A stretch of 17,930 nucleotides of DNA from Elusimicrobiota bacterium (lineage in GTDB: Bacteria > Elusimicrobiota > UBA5214 > JBBAAG01): assembly GCA_041658405.1 (NCBI GenBank), contig JBBAAG010000068.1, positions 1 through 17,930 on the forward strand, given 5' to 3'. This document shows positions 1 to 6,731 of the stretch, in pieces (the first letter of the stretch is position 1; each line of letters begins with the position of its first letter). The position numbers and the translations under genes were made by a program. Below the pieces are notes generated by a model that was given only the letters and a program-made list of their open reading frames with translations, searched no databases and had not been told where the DNA came from.

Positions 1-363
1 CTTCTTTTTAAGATATTCAGCAGTTGTCATCACCTGTTTTTCCGACTCAATCGCACACGGACCTGCCATAATCACGGTTTTATTTGCACCAAATATTATT
101 CCATTTCCTATATCAACAACAGTATTTTCTTTTTTAAATTCCCTTAAACACAATTGATATTCCGTCTTAAATTCTTTAACATCCTGCACTAGATTATTAA
201 ACTTCTTCAACAATTGTTCTTTAACATTCACGTTTGCTGATGTTATCAGATACGTTTTATCTAATAAAACAACCTTTTTGAATTCAATCTCATTGTTCTT
301 TAATTCTTTTTCAAATTCAATCAGTTGATTTTCCGCACTTCCCTTTTTAATTTGAATAATCAT
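1..363 (-). CDS. aroF: 3-deoxy-7-phosphoheptulonate (DAHP) synthase, type I-beta, N-terminal part (cut by window edge)
   Basis: The reading frame opens with ATG at 363 and runs off base 1, giving 121 codons with no stop. The first ~75 residues look like the small ferredoxin-like regulatory domain of type I-beta DAHP synthases (start MIIQIKKGSAENQ). Then comes the linker CLREFKKENTVVDIG, matching the family's 'REF..edTvidlG' region, and the first strand of the TIM barrel with the hallmark IMAGPCAIES. The family condenses phosphoenolpyruvate with erythrose-4-phosphate in the cytoplasm, the first step of the shikimate pathway. The related KDO-8-phosphate synthases share the barrel but lack this N-terminal domain, which is why I prefer DAHP synthase. 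It lies 23 bases after the Rpe-CBS gene and is probably co-transcribed. Most catalytic residues lie outside the window, so substrate cannot be judged. The stretch is very AT-rich compared with the genes to its right. Confidence 0.85.
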   Translation of the reverse strand, partial: MIIQIKKGSAENQLIEFEKELKNNEIEFKKVVLLDKTYLITSANVNVKEQLLKKFNNLVQDVKEFKTEYQLCLREFKKENTVVDIGNGIIFGANKTVIMAGPCAIESEKQVMTTAEYLKKK

Positions 364-375
364 TTTTATCTACTA

Positions 376-383
376 CCCCCCCC
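376..383 (-). repeat. Homopolymer G8 (minus strand) just upstream of the DAHP synthase start
   Basis: Eight consecutive C on the plus strand read as G8 in the transcript. The tract sits between the stop codon of the Rpe-CBS gene (387-389) and the ATG at 363, ending 12 bases before that ATG. No other Shine-Dalgarno-like sequence precedes this start, so the G tract may serve as a poor, distant ribosome binding site. Length change by slippage would alter spacing only, not reading frame. Confidence 0.6.
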
Positions 384-386
384 TAT

Positions 387-1442
387 TTATAAATGCCTGA
401 TTCTAAATCCTAAAATATTACTAAACAGGATATCTTGTAATCTTAATATACCAACGCAACTATTGTTTTTGTCAACAACAGGTAATACCGAGAAAATCAT
501 CCCTGTATGCTCAAGTTCTCGTAACAATTTTATCACACTCTTATCCGGAAGCACTGTCTTTGGTTTAGCATTCATAATATCCTGCGCAGTCTTTCCTGTA
601 AAATCCATATTACGAATTAAAAATCTTCTTATATCCGTATCAGTAACTATACCTGCGAATTTATTATTTTCGTCAATTACACAAGTGCACCCAATACTTT
701 TTTTATCAATCTCATTTGCGATATCATTTATTGTGCAATTTGCTCTTACTACAGGCAATTTATCACCCGAATGCATTATTGCGGTTACCGGCAGATTCAA
801 ATTCTGACCAACAAGTTTTGCAACCTGATTTGCATAGTCGTTATCTTTCAGAATGTATGAACCAGATATTAACACATCGACGCCAATATCGCGTACCAAT
901 GTTGCTGTTGTATTATTAATCCCGCCGTCCACATGTATCTGCATTTCCGGATACTTTTTTTTGAAAACCTGTATTTTATCAATTACCTTATCATTAAAAG
1001 AAGCGCCAGAAATTCCCGGTTCAGCTGCCATAAATAGTACATAGTCCAATAAATGAACATATTCGGACAATTCCTCCACTGGAGTTTCTATATTAATTGA
1101 CAAACCAAATCTGCAGCCTAATTGCGATTTAAGCGTTATAAGTTTATCTTTGGCAAACTTGTTTTCTATATGTATACAAAAATAATCGTTTTTGTGCATT
1201 TTAAGATTCTTAGATATAAATTTATCAGGATTTTTCACTGCTAAATGTACATCTATAGGCAATTCCGTATACTTCCTAATTTTTTCTATATCCGTTAACT
1301 GCAATGTTTTTTTCTGTTCAGATACATCGTAGTGAAGCATGTCAATACCAATTTCAGCCAATTTCACTAAAGTATCTTTTAATTCACCTTTTTCCCATGA
1401 AGCTATCAAAGAATACGAGATTTTAGGGATTGTTTTGAACAT
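387..1442 (-). CDS. Ribulose-phosphate 3-epimerase-like barrel fused to a KdsD-type CBS domain pair
   Basis: A 351-residue protein with two parts. Residues ~1-215 resemble ribulose-5-phosphate 3-epimerase (Rpe). The four metal and catalytic positions appear kept: H37 and D39 in MLHYDV, H66 in PIDVHL, and D172 in IHVDGGI. The phosphate-binding end ISGSYIL is also present. Two usual Rpe motifs are altered: 'MDG' after the first Asp is SEQ, and 'PGFGGQ' is PGISGAS, so substrate may differ. Residues ~218-345 form two CBS domains that look like the C-terminus of arabinose-5-phosphate isomerase KdsD/KpsF (AIMHSGDKLP, GIVTDTDIRRF, ending VGILRLQDIL). Ordinary Rpe is ~220 residues with no CBS. The start has a strong AAGGAG seven bases upstream, inside the last codons of the RraA-like gene. 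Fold assignment is strong; function as a sugar-phosphate epimerase is likely; the true substrate is unknown. Confidence 0.8.
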   Translation of the reverse strand: MFKTIPKISYSLIASWEKGELKDTLVKLAEIGIDMLHYDVSEQKKTLQLTDIEKIRKYTELPIDVHLAVKNPDKFISKNLKMHKNDYFCIHIENKFAKDKLITLKSQLGCRFGLSINIETPVEELSEYVHLLDYVLFMAAEPGISGASFNDKVIDKIQVFKKKYPEMQIHVDGGINNTTATLVRDIGVDVLISGSYILKDNDYANQVAKLVGQNLNLPVTAIMHSGDKLPVVRANCTINDIANEIDKKSIGCTCVIDENNKFAGIVTDTDIRRFLIRNMDFTGKTAQDIMNAKPKTVLPDKSVIKLLRELEHTGMIFSVLPVVDKNNSCVGILRLQDILFSNILGFRIRHL

Positions 1443-1443
1443 T

Positions 1444-2082
1444 TTAAAACTCCTTATGTGCCTTTAAAATAACATCAATACCATCACCGTTATTTATAGA
1501 ACTAATGATATCCTTCTCAGCTGAAATGCATCTTAGAATACGTATTTCCAGCTCATCTTTTGCTTTCTCCGGTATAACCACCACACCATCGCTATCTCCA
1601 TAAATCAAATCATTGGGTTTAATTGATACTTTGCCAATCTTGATAACTACATCTGTTGCTTCCACACAACCTCTTCCTTTGATATCTTTTGGAGAATACC
1701 CTTCGGCAAATATTGTCAGCTCAGTAATCGTATTTGTGAATAATGTATCTCTTGTCAATCCTCCGACAACAACTCCTCCTACTTTTCGACGTAGTGATAA
1801 TCTCGACATTAACTCACCAAAATATGCAAACTCTCTGCTGCCCTGGACACAAAGAATTTCACCTTTATTCAGTTGTTCCAGGAAACCTAACCCAACCCTT
1901 ATTTTTTCATCCGCAGTTTTTACGGTTTTAATCTTTACAGTTCTTGCTTTACCATAAATTTTCCCGAAAATATTATTCATTCTTAAACCAGAAATAACCT
2001 GATCTCTGTATCCCATCTTGTCTAATTCATCAGAAAACATACCAGAACAACCATACTTAATTATTTTATCACGTTTTTCCAT
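1444..2082 (-). CDS. RraA-family protein (possible 2-oxo-acid aldolase/decarboxylase)
   Basis: A 212-residue protein with the RraA / 4-hydroxy-4-methyl-2-oxoglutarate aldolase fold. Seen directly: FGELMSRLS (88-96), GGVVVGGLTRD (102-112) ending in the Arg-Asp pair (R111, D112) that binds substrate and divalent metal in the aldolase members, and GDSDGVVVIP (162-171), the family signature. Members either cleave or decarboxylate 2-oxo acids (HMG/CHA aldolase, oxaloacetate decarboxylase) or, as in E. coli RraA, bind RNase E. With R and D both kept, an enzyme is more likely than a pure regulator. The gene is followed after one base by the Rpe-CBS gene, and its last codons hold that gene's ribosome binding site. 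Its place beside a PEP-condensing synthase suggests 2-oxo-acid chemistry, but the substrate is not known. Confidence 0.82.
   Translation of the reverse strand: MEKRDKIIKYGCSGMFSDELDKMGYRDQVISGLRMNNIFGKIYGKARTVKIKTVKTADEKIRVGLGFLEQLNKGEILCVQGSREFAYFGELMSRLSLRRKVGGVVVGGLTRDTLFTNTITELTIFAEGYSPKDIKGRGCVEATDVVIKIGKVSIKPNDLIYGDSDGVVVIPEKAKDELEIRILRCISAEKDIISSINNGDGIDVILKAHKEF
1450..1455 (-). promoter_or_regulatory. Ribosome binding site of the Rpe-CBS gene, inside the end of the RraA-like gene
   Basis: AAGGAG lies seven bases before the ATG at 1442 and forms the Lys-Glu codons near the end of the upstream gene. This supports the ATG and suggests translational coupling. Confidence 0.7.
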
Positions 2083-2092
2083 ACTAATTAAT

Positions 2093-2098
2093 CTCCTT
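2093..2098 (-). promoter_or_regulatory. Ribosome binding site of the RraA-like gene
   Basis: AAGGAG ends ten bases before the ATG at 2082, directly after the stop codon of the MBL gene (2099-2101). It supports this start. Confidence 0.65.
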
Positions 2099-2848
2099 CT
2101 ATATACAAACGTTTAAATTATCTTTCCCATCAACTATTTGTCTAGAACTATTTGAAACAACTTTTTGTTTTAGAACGACATCATACCTACTGGGATCAAA
2201 ATGTATCATTACCGACCTATTAATATCTGATTCTTCTGCGATCCTAACTACCGTTTCCGGATTCAAATGAGGCCACTCCTTACTCTTTTCCCCCGGACGA
2301 AATGAACACTCAAGCACTGCAAGGTCAGCTTTATCACATAACCTTAACACATTTTTGCAATACCCTGTATCTGTGCAATAACTCACAACTTTCCCTCCAA
2401 CCACAAATCTGTACCCATAACACTTAACTGAATGCCGTAATGGTAAACACTGGAAACTAACCGGCTGTGAATACCAACCCGGCAATACTTCCACAATTTT
2501 TACGGGATATGAAAGTTTACGTAAAGGAACGGAATGTATCGGAGCTAAAAAAGTATTCAATACTTCCCTAGTACCTTTCTGCCCAACAATCGTTATTCCT
2601 TGTCTAAAGTTGAACTTACACAGCACGTGTAACCCGCAGATATGGTCAATATGGAAATGACTAAGGAAAAGATAAATCTTTTTATTCTTATCCTTAATAT
2701 ACTGGTCAAGTTTTGCAATACCAAACCCTGCATCCAAAACAATATACGCATCCTTAGTTTCTATCAAAGAACACACTGTATTCCCAAGCTCGCTGTCATA
2801 CCAACCCGATATCCCGAGAAATGATATCTTAACCTTATTCCCAATCAT
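2099..2848 (-). CDS. MBL-fold metallo-hydrolase (RNase Z/PhnP-like)
   Basis: A 249-residue beta-lactamase-fold hydrolase. The zinc set of the RNase Z/PhnP branch is visible, numbered from the ATG: SHFHIDH holds H64, H66, D68 and H69; LRHSVKCYGYRF gives H139; CTDTGY gives D160; MIHFDPS gives H216. The N-terminal ISFLGISGWYDSE resembles the start of the same branch. These enzymes hydrolyse phosphodiester or cyclic phosphate bonds; the substrate here is unknown. I chose ATG 2848, which has AGGA three bases upstream; a GTG at 2860 would add four residues. It overlaps the end of the flavin reductase gene by 14 bases (26 with the GTG), so coupling is likely. It could be a phosphatase or diesterase for a sugar intermediate, or housekeeping tRNA/RNA processing; context favours the first only weakly. 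Confidence 0.8.
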   Translation of the reverse strand: MIGNKVKISFLGISGWYDSELGNTVCSLIETKDAYIVLDAGFGIAKLDQYIKDKNKKIYLFLSHFHIDHICGLHVLCKFNFRQGITIVGQKGTREVLNTFLAPIHSVPLRKLSYPVKIVEVLPGWYSQPVSFQCLPLRHSVKCYGYRFVVGGKVVSYCTDTGYCKNVLRLCDKADLAVLECSFRPGEKSKEWPHLNPETVVRIAEESDINRSVMIHFDPSRYDVVLKQKVVSNSSRQIVDGKDNLNVCI

Positions 2849-3524
2849 CGGTCCTAACACTTTCCTGGCTTACACCGTTGTCAAACAAAAACGCCTTAAA
2901 ACATTTTATCATCCCCGGCGGGCCGGATATAAAATACATTGCAGCCTTACCGTGTTCTGCAAACATTTTGTTGATACTCAAAATCCCGGCGGTATCCTGA
3001 TAGATAATATCATAGCTAAAACCTGGATTAACACCCACCGCTTTCTCAAGTTCTACGCCATAAATAAAACACCGTTTCTCCCGTACCCCGAGATACAGTT
3101 TTGGGTTAATATACTCCGCGAACATTGTATTTGTAAACAACGAGAGATACGGCGTTACCCCGGTCCCTCCGGCGATAAAGACCGCATCTTTTTTTTGATG
3201 CTGTTTCGTAAACAATTCGCCATAAGGAAGTTTGAGCCATACTTGCTTCCCGGCTGCCAACTCCTGCGCCATGCGTTTAGTATACTTACCCTTAACCGAG
3301 TACGTAATCTTGATAACTTCATCATCCTGACTGGTTTGCATTGAGAAACACCGTGAGTCCGGCCACGCACAGGATGGGTCGTAAGAATCTAAGGTTAGAT
3401 GCAAAAACTGTCCCGGTAGGTAACGGTAAGGTTTCTCTATACTCTTAAATGTCACAACATATATATCGGTAAACGGTTGTTCGATATTTGATACAATTGA
3501 CTTATACTTTTTTATAAGCGCCAT
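2835..3524 (-). CDS. Short FAD/NAD(P)H oxidoreductase, probable electron donor (E3-like) for the RfbH dehydrase
   Basis: A 229-residue ferredoxin-reductase-type flavoprotein. Seen: YLPGQFLHLTL (beta-barrel start, ~35-45), RCFSMQTS (the flavin-binding 'RxYS' motif with Phe for Tyr), GKYTKRM, IAGGTGVTPYLS (pyridine-nucleotide binding), FISGPPGMI (~200) and a short C-terminal tail ending DDWE. It follows rfbH after nine bases, where CDP-6-deoxy-4-hexulose-3-dehydrase reductase (AscD/DdhD, E3) is normally encoded. Classical E3 is ~330 residues with an N-terminal plant-type [2Fe-2S] domain. This protein starts directly at the flavin domain and shows no CxxxxCxxC cluster motif, so the iron-sulfur module is absent. 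It may reduce the cluster of RfbH directly or through a separate ferredoxin. AAAGGT precedes the ATG by five bases. Family is certain, partner inferred from position. Confidence 0.82.
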   Translation of the reverse strand: MALIKKYKSIVSNIEQPFTDIYVVTFKSIEKPYRYLPGQFLHLTLDSYDPSCAWPDSRCFSMQTSQDDEVIKITYSVKGKYTKRMAQELAAGKQVWLKLPYGELFTKQHQKKDAVFIAGGTGVTPYLSLFTNTMFAEYINPKLYLGVREKRCFIYGVELEKAVGVNPGFSYDIIYQDTAGILSINKMFAEHGKAAMYFISGPPGMIKCFKAFLFDNGVSQESVRTDDWE

Positions 3525-3533
3525 AGTTTACCT

Positions 3534-4835
3534 TTACTTATACTTCTCCATAAACTTTGCCACAACATTTTCTACATATGAAAACATTTCATTCGTCATC
3601 CCGGGATATGTCCCAAGGAAGAACGTGTTGTTCATAATATAGTCCGTATTCTTAAGATTATCCGCTACGCGGTATTTAACCCCTGCAAAACACGGTTGTT
3701 TCGCCATATTCCCAGCGAATAAGTAGCGTGTTTCTATTAAAGCATCATTTAGGTGCTTCACAAGATCGTCACGTTTAAACGGTGCGGTATCTTTTATGGT
3801 AACGATATAACTGAACCACGCGGGAACGGTATCCTTAGTTGCTACCGGCAGGATTATGTGTTTCTCATACTTCCCGAAGATTGACTGGTACTTCCCAAAA
3901 TTTTCACGCCGGCGTGCACAAAAATGCTGGAGTTTATCCATCTGCGCACTGCCAATCGCTGCCTGGAGGTCGGTCATCTTGAGGTTATACCCAATTTCGG
4001 AATACACATATTTATGGTCATACCCAAACGGTAATGTGCCAAACTGCTGAGAGAACCGTTTCCCGCAGGTATTATTCTCCCCGCTATTGCAATAACAATC
4101 CCTACCCCAGTCACGGAAAGATTTCACGATCTTAGCGAGTTCTTCGTCGTTGGTCACTACCGCCCCGCCTTCACCCGTGGTAATATGATGCGCAGGATAA
4201 AACGACATCGTAGACAAATGCCCGAATGTACCTGTATATTTTCCTTTATACGTACTCCCGAATGCGTCACAGTTATCTTCAATAAACCATAAATCATGTT
4301 TTTTGCATAACTCTTTTATCTCGTCAACTTCATACGGATTACCCAGGGTATGCGCGAGAAAGACTGCCCGTGTCTTCGGTGTAACCGCTTTTTTCATCAT
4401 ATCAATGTCAATATTATAATTCCCAAGTTTTACATCAACAAATACCGGGATTAACCCGTACTGCACCACAGGAGTAACAGTTGCGGGAAAACCCGCAGCA
4501 ACGGAGATAACCTCATCCCCGGGCATAATCTTTCTTTTCCCAAGCTTGTTGGAGGTCAATGCTGCAAAGGCTATCAAGTTGGCGGATGACCCGGAATTAA
4601 CGAGCATAACATTACTTACTTCAAGAACTTCCGATATTTTTTCAGCGAACTCCTCAGCAAACCGCCCTTCGGTAAGCCAGAAGTCAAGGCTTGCTTCTAC
4701 TAGCTTCAGCAGTTCATTCTCGTCGAATACACGCCCGGCATACCTCACCATATCTTTCCCGGGTATAAACCTTCTATTCTTAAACTGTTTTTCGTAATGC
4801 TCAGTAACAATTTTCTTTAGGTCGTCATTCAACAT
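3534..4835 (-). CDS. rfbH: CDP-4-keto-6-deoxy-D-glucose 3-dehydrase (E1), PMP and [2Fe-2S] dependent
   Basis: A 433-residue DegT/DnrJ/EryC1/StrS-fold protein. With PMP it removes the C3 hydroxyl of CDP-4-keto-6-deoxyglucose; a reductase completes formation of CDP-4-keto-3,6-dideoxyglucose. Two diagnostic traits are visible. The PLP-lysine position of aminotransferases is histidine: SFYPAHHITTGEGG, H216, corresponding to H220 of Yersinia E1. The iron-sulfur ligands are C189 (EDNC), C247, C249 and C257, spaced C-X57-C-X1-C-X7-C exactly as in E1. So it is a dehydrase and not an aminotransferase. The start ATG overlaps the rfbG stop by seven bases (ATGTTGA). Length and N-terminus fit the family. 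Confidence 0.96.
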   Translation of the reverse strand: MLNDDLKKIVTEHYEKQFKNRRFIPGKDMVRYAGRVFDENELLKLVEASLDFWLTEGRFAEEFAEKISEVLEVSNVMLVNSGSSANLIAFAALTSNKLGKRKIMPGDEVISVAAGFPATVTPVVQYGLIPVFVDVKLGNYNIDIDMMKKAVTPKTRAVFLAHTLGNPYEVDEIKELCKKHDLWFIEDNCDAFGSTYKGKYTGTFGHLSTMSFYPAHHITTGEGGAVVTNDEELAKIVKSFRDWGRDCYCNSGENNTCGKRFSQQFGTLPFGYDHKYVYSEIGYNLKMTDLQAAIGSAQMDKLQHFCARRRENFGKYQSIFGKYEKHIILPVATKDTVPAWFSYIVTIKDTAPFKRDDLVKHLNDALIETRYLFAGNMAKQPCFAGVKYRVADNLKNTDYIMNNTFFLGTYPGMTNEMFSYVENVVAKFMEKYK

Positions 4836-5932
4836 GATTTTACCTCTTTACTCCCAGCCTCATACTCCTCAATCTGCCGAAGGCATATTGTATAAACATC
4901 TTTTTTCTGCTGATACTCTTTTGTCCACTCAACAATTTTTTCAATCGTATACTCAAGATTCCATACCGGCCGCCAGGATAGTAAATTTTTTGATTTTGAA
5001 CAATCAAGTTTTAGATAATTCGCTTCATGCGGATGCTTACCCCTGTCAATTGAATACCCTGTGCCTGCAACACCCCATTTTTTGCATAACATTCTTACGA
5101 TCCATTCAACGGGCTTAGCATCACTATCATCCGGCCCGAAGTTCCATCCTTCCGCGTATACACACCCTTTTTCGTACAACCTTTGCGCTAACAGCATATA
5201 CCCTGATAAAGGTTCCAGCACATGCTGCCACGGGCGTATCGCCTGCGGGTTACGGATAAGAATATTTTTTTTCTTCAACAACGATTTGATACAGTCAGGA
5301 ATCAACCGGTCTGCTGCCCAATCCCCCCCGCCAATAACGTTACCCGCCCGTGCGGATGCTAATGCCACGTTATGACTTTCCCCGTACTCTTTAGGATTAA
5401 AAAATGAGTTCCTGTAGGACGACGTCACAAGTTCGGAACACGCTTTACTATTAGAATACGGATCGTACCCGCCCATAGGCTCGTTCTCGCGGTAGCCCCA
5501 CGGCCACTCTCTGTTTTCATAACACTTATCGGTGGTAACGTTAACTACGCTGCGTACTGTTTTAGATTTTCTCACAGCTTCAAAAAGATTTATAAGCCCC
5601 ATCACGTTTATGTCATAAGTTTCCACCGGGTTTTTGTAGGATTCCCGTACCAGCGGCTGTGCTGCCATATGTATCACAACATCAGGTTTTGCTAACGCTA
5701 ACGCTTTATTAAGTTTAACACTATCCCGAACATCACCGATGATAGACTCAATCTTATCATCAAGTTTACAGAGATTAAATATACTCGGTACAGTTGGCGG
5801 TTTCAATGCGTAACCAGTAACCTTCGCCCCTAATGTATTCAACCAAATAGACAACCACGCGCCCTTGAACCCCGTATGCCCGGTTATGAATACGCGTTTA
5901 TTCTTCCAAAAACTTTTCACGTAAGGTTTCAC
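4829..5932 (-). CDS. rfbG: CDP-glucose 4,6-dehydratase
   Basis: An extended SDR that converts CDP-glucose to CDP-4-keto-6-deoxyglucose with bound NAD. Seen: the nucleotide-binding GHTGFKGAWLS, HMAAQPLVRESY, NVTTDKCYEN, the catalytic-type YxxxK in DPYSNSKACSE, and ARAGNVIGGGDWA, all typical of RfbG. I place the start at GTG 5932, which overlaps the rfbF stop as GTGA and has GGA seven bases upstream; it gives 367 residues beginning just before SFWKNKRVFITG, as in known RfbG proteins. An ATG at 5965 would add eleven residues with no visible ribosome binding site. It sits between rfbF and rfbH in the standard pathway order. Confidence 0.95.
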   Translation of the reverse strand: MKPYVKSFWKNKRVFITGHTGFKGAWLSIWLNTLGAKVTGYALKPPTVPSIFNLCKLDDKIESIIGDVRDSVKLNKALALAKPDVVIHMAAQPLVRESYKNPVETYDINVMGLINLFEAVRKSKTVRSVVNVTTDKCYENREWPWGYRENEPMGGYDPYSNSKACSELVTSSYRNSFFNPKEYGESHNVALASARAGNVIGGGDWAADRLIPDCIKSLLKKKNILIRNPQAIRPWQHVLEPLSGYMLLAQRLYEKGCVYAEGWNFGPDDSDAKPVEWIVRMLCKKWGVAGTGYSIDRGKHPHEANYLKLDCSKSKNLLSWRPVWNLEYTIEKIVEWTKEYQQKKDVYTICLRQIEEYEAGSKEVKSC

Positions 5933-6702
5933 CACACTTTCCACGGCGCTTTCCCGGATTGCCATAACCGTTCAAGTTCTATCTTATCTCTAAGAGTATC
6001 CATTGGTTTCCAGAATCCATTATGGTGATACGCCGATAACTGCCCTTCTTTCGCTAGTTTTTCCATCGGCTCTTTCTCCCACAACGTCGTATCGTCTTTG
6101 ATATATTTAACCGCTTTCGGATTAATAACAAAAAAACCTGCGTTTACCCAGTTATTATCCCCCTTCGGTTTTTCAAGGAATGAAGTAACTTTGCTTTCGT
6201 TATTAATATCCAGCGCACCATATCGCCCTGTAGGCTGTACTGCCGTTACTGTGGCTAACGTATTATTTTTGTTATAGAACTCCACAAGTGAAGGAATATC
6301 AACATTCCCAACGCCATCACCGTAGGTCATCATAAACGGTTCATTATCACTAATATACTTTTTTACACGTTTAATCCGGCCACCAGTCATTGTATCCAAC
6401 CCGGTATCCACTAACGTCACTTTCCAAGGTTCAGATGTAGTCGTATGTATTGTAGTATTGTTATTTGACATATCAATAGTGATATCGCTCATGTGAAGGA
6501 AATAATGCGAGAAATATTCTTTTATCACATATCCGAGGTAACCCAGGCAGATAATAAACTCGTTGTACCCGTAATGCGAATACACTTTCATTATATGCCA
6601 AAGTATTGGCTTACCCCCGATCTCGACCATTGGTTTCGGCCGGATATCCGTCTCTTCGCTGATCCTCGTTCCCTTACCACCTGCAAGAATAACTACTTTC
6701 AT
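5929..6702 (-). CDS. rfbF: Glucose-1-phosphate cytidylyltransferase
   Basis: A 257-residue nucleotidyltransferase that makes CDP-glucose from CTP and glucose-1-phosphate, the entry step of the CDP-3,6-dideoxyhexose pathway. Seen: LAGGKGTRISEET near the N-terminus, RPKPMVEIGGKPILWHIM, MMTYGDGVGNVDI (the metal-binding Asp region), and GFWKPMDTLRDK near the C-terminus, all characteristic of RfbF rather than of glucose-1-phosphate thymidylyltransferases. Length matches the family (~257). AGGAG lies eleven bases before the ATG. Twenty-nine bases separate it from the upstream SDR gene, one of the two widest gaps in the window, though I see no clear promoter there. Confidence 0.96.
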   Translation of the reverse strand: MKVVILAGGKGTRISEETDIRPKPMVEIGGKPILWHIMKVYSHYGYNEFIICLGYLGYVIKEYFSHYFLHMSDITIDMSNNNTTIHTTTSEPWKVTLVDTGLDTMTGGRIKRVKKYISDNEPFMMTYGDGVGNVDIPSLVEFYNKNNTLATVTAVQPTGRYGALDINNESKVTSFLEKPKGDNNWVNAGFFVINPKAVKYIKDDTTLWEKEPMEKLAKEGQLSAYHHNGFWKPMDTLRDKIELERLWQSGKAPWKVW

Positions 6703-6731
6703 CTATTATATTTCTCCTATCACAGATATAA

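Noticed and set aside
1..363. KDO-8-phosphate synthase or NeuB-type synthase
   Set aside because: The ~75-residue N-terminal domain and REF...TVVDIG linker before MAGPCAIES fit type I-beta DAHP synthase; KdsA lacks this domain and NeuB has different barrel motifs.
325..807. 160-codon open frame on the plus strand
   Set aside because: Lies opposite the Rpe-CBS gene, has no family motif, and its low-complexity Leu/Ile/Ser composition is what antisense of an AT-rich gene gives.
3534..4835. Sugar aminotransferase of the DegT family
   Set aside because: The PLP lysine is replaced by His216 and the four-Cys iron-sulfur spacing is exact, so it is the RfbH dehydrase.
6703..6731. Promoter in the 29-base gap before rfbF
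   Set aside because: Too short for a convincing -35/-10 pair; it holds the rfbF ribosome binding site and nothing else I can support. The 30-base gap at 17517-17546 is likewise empty.
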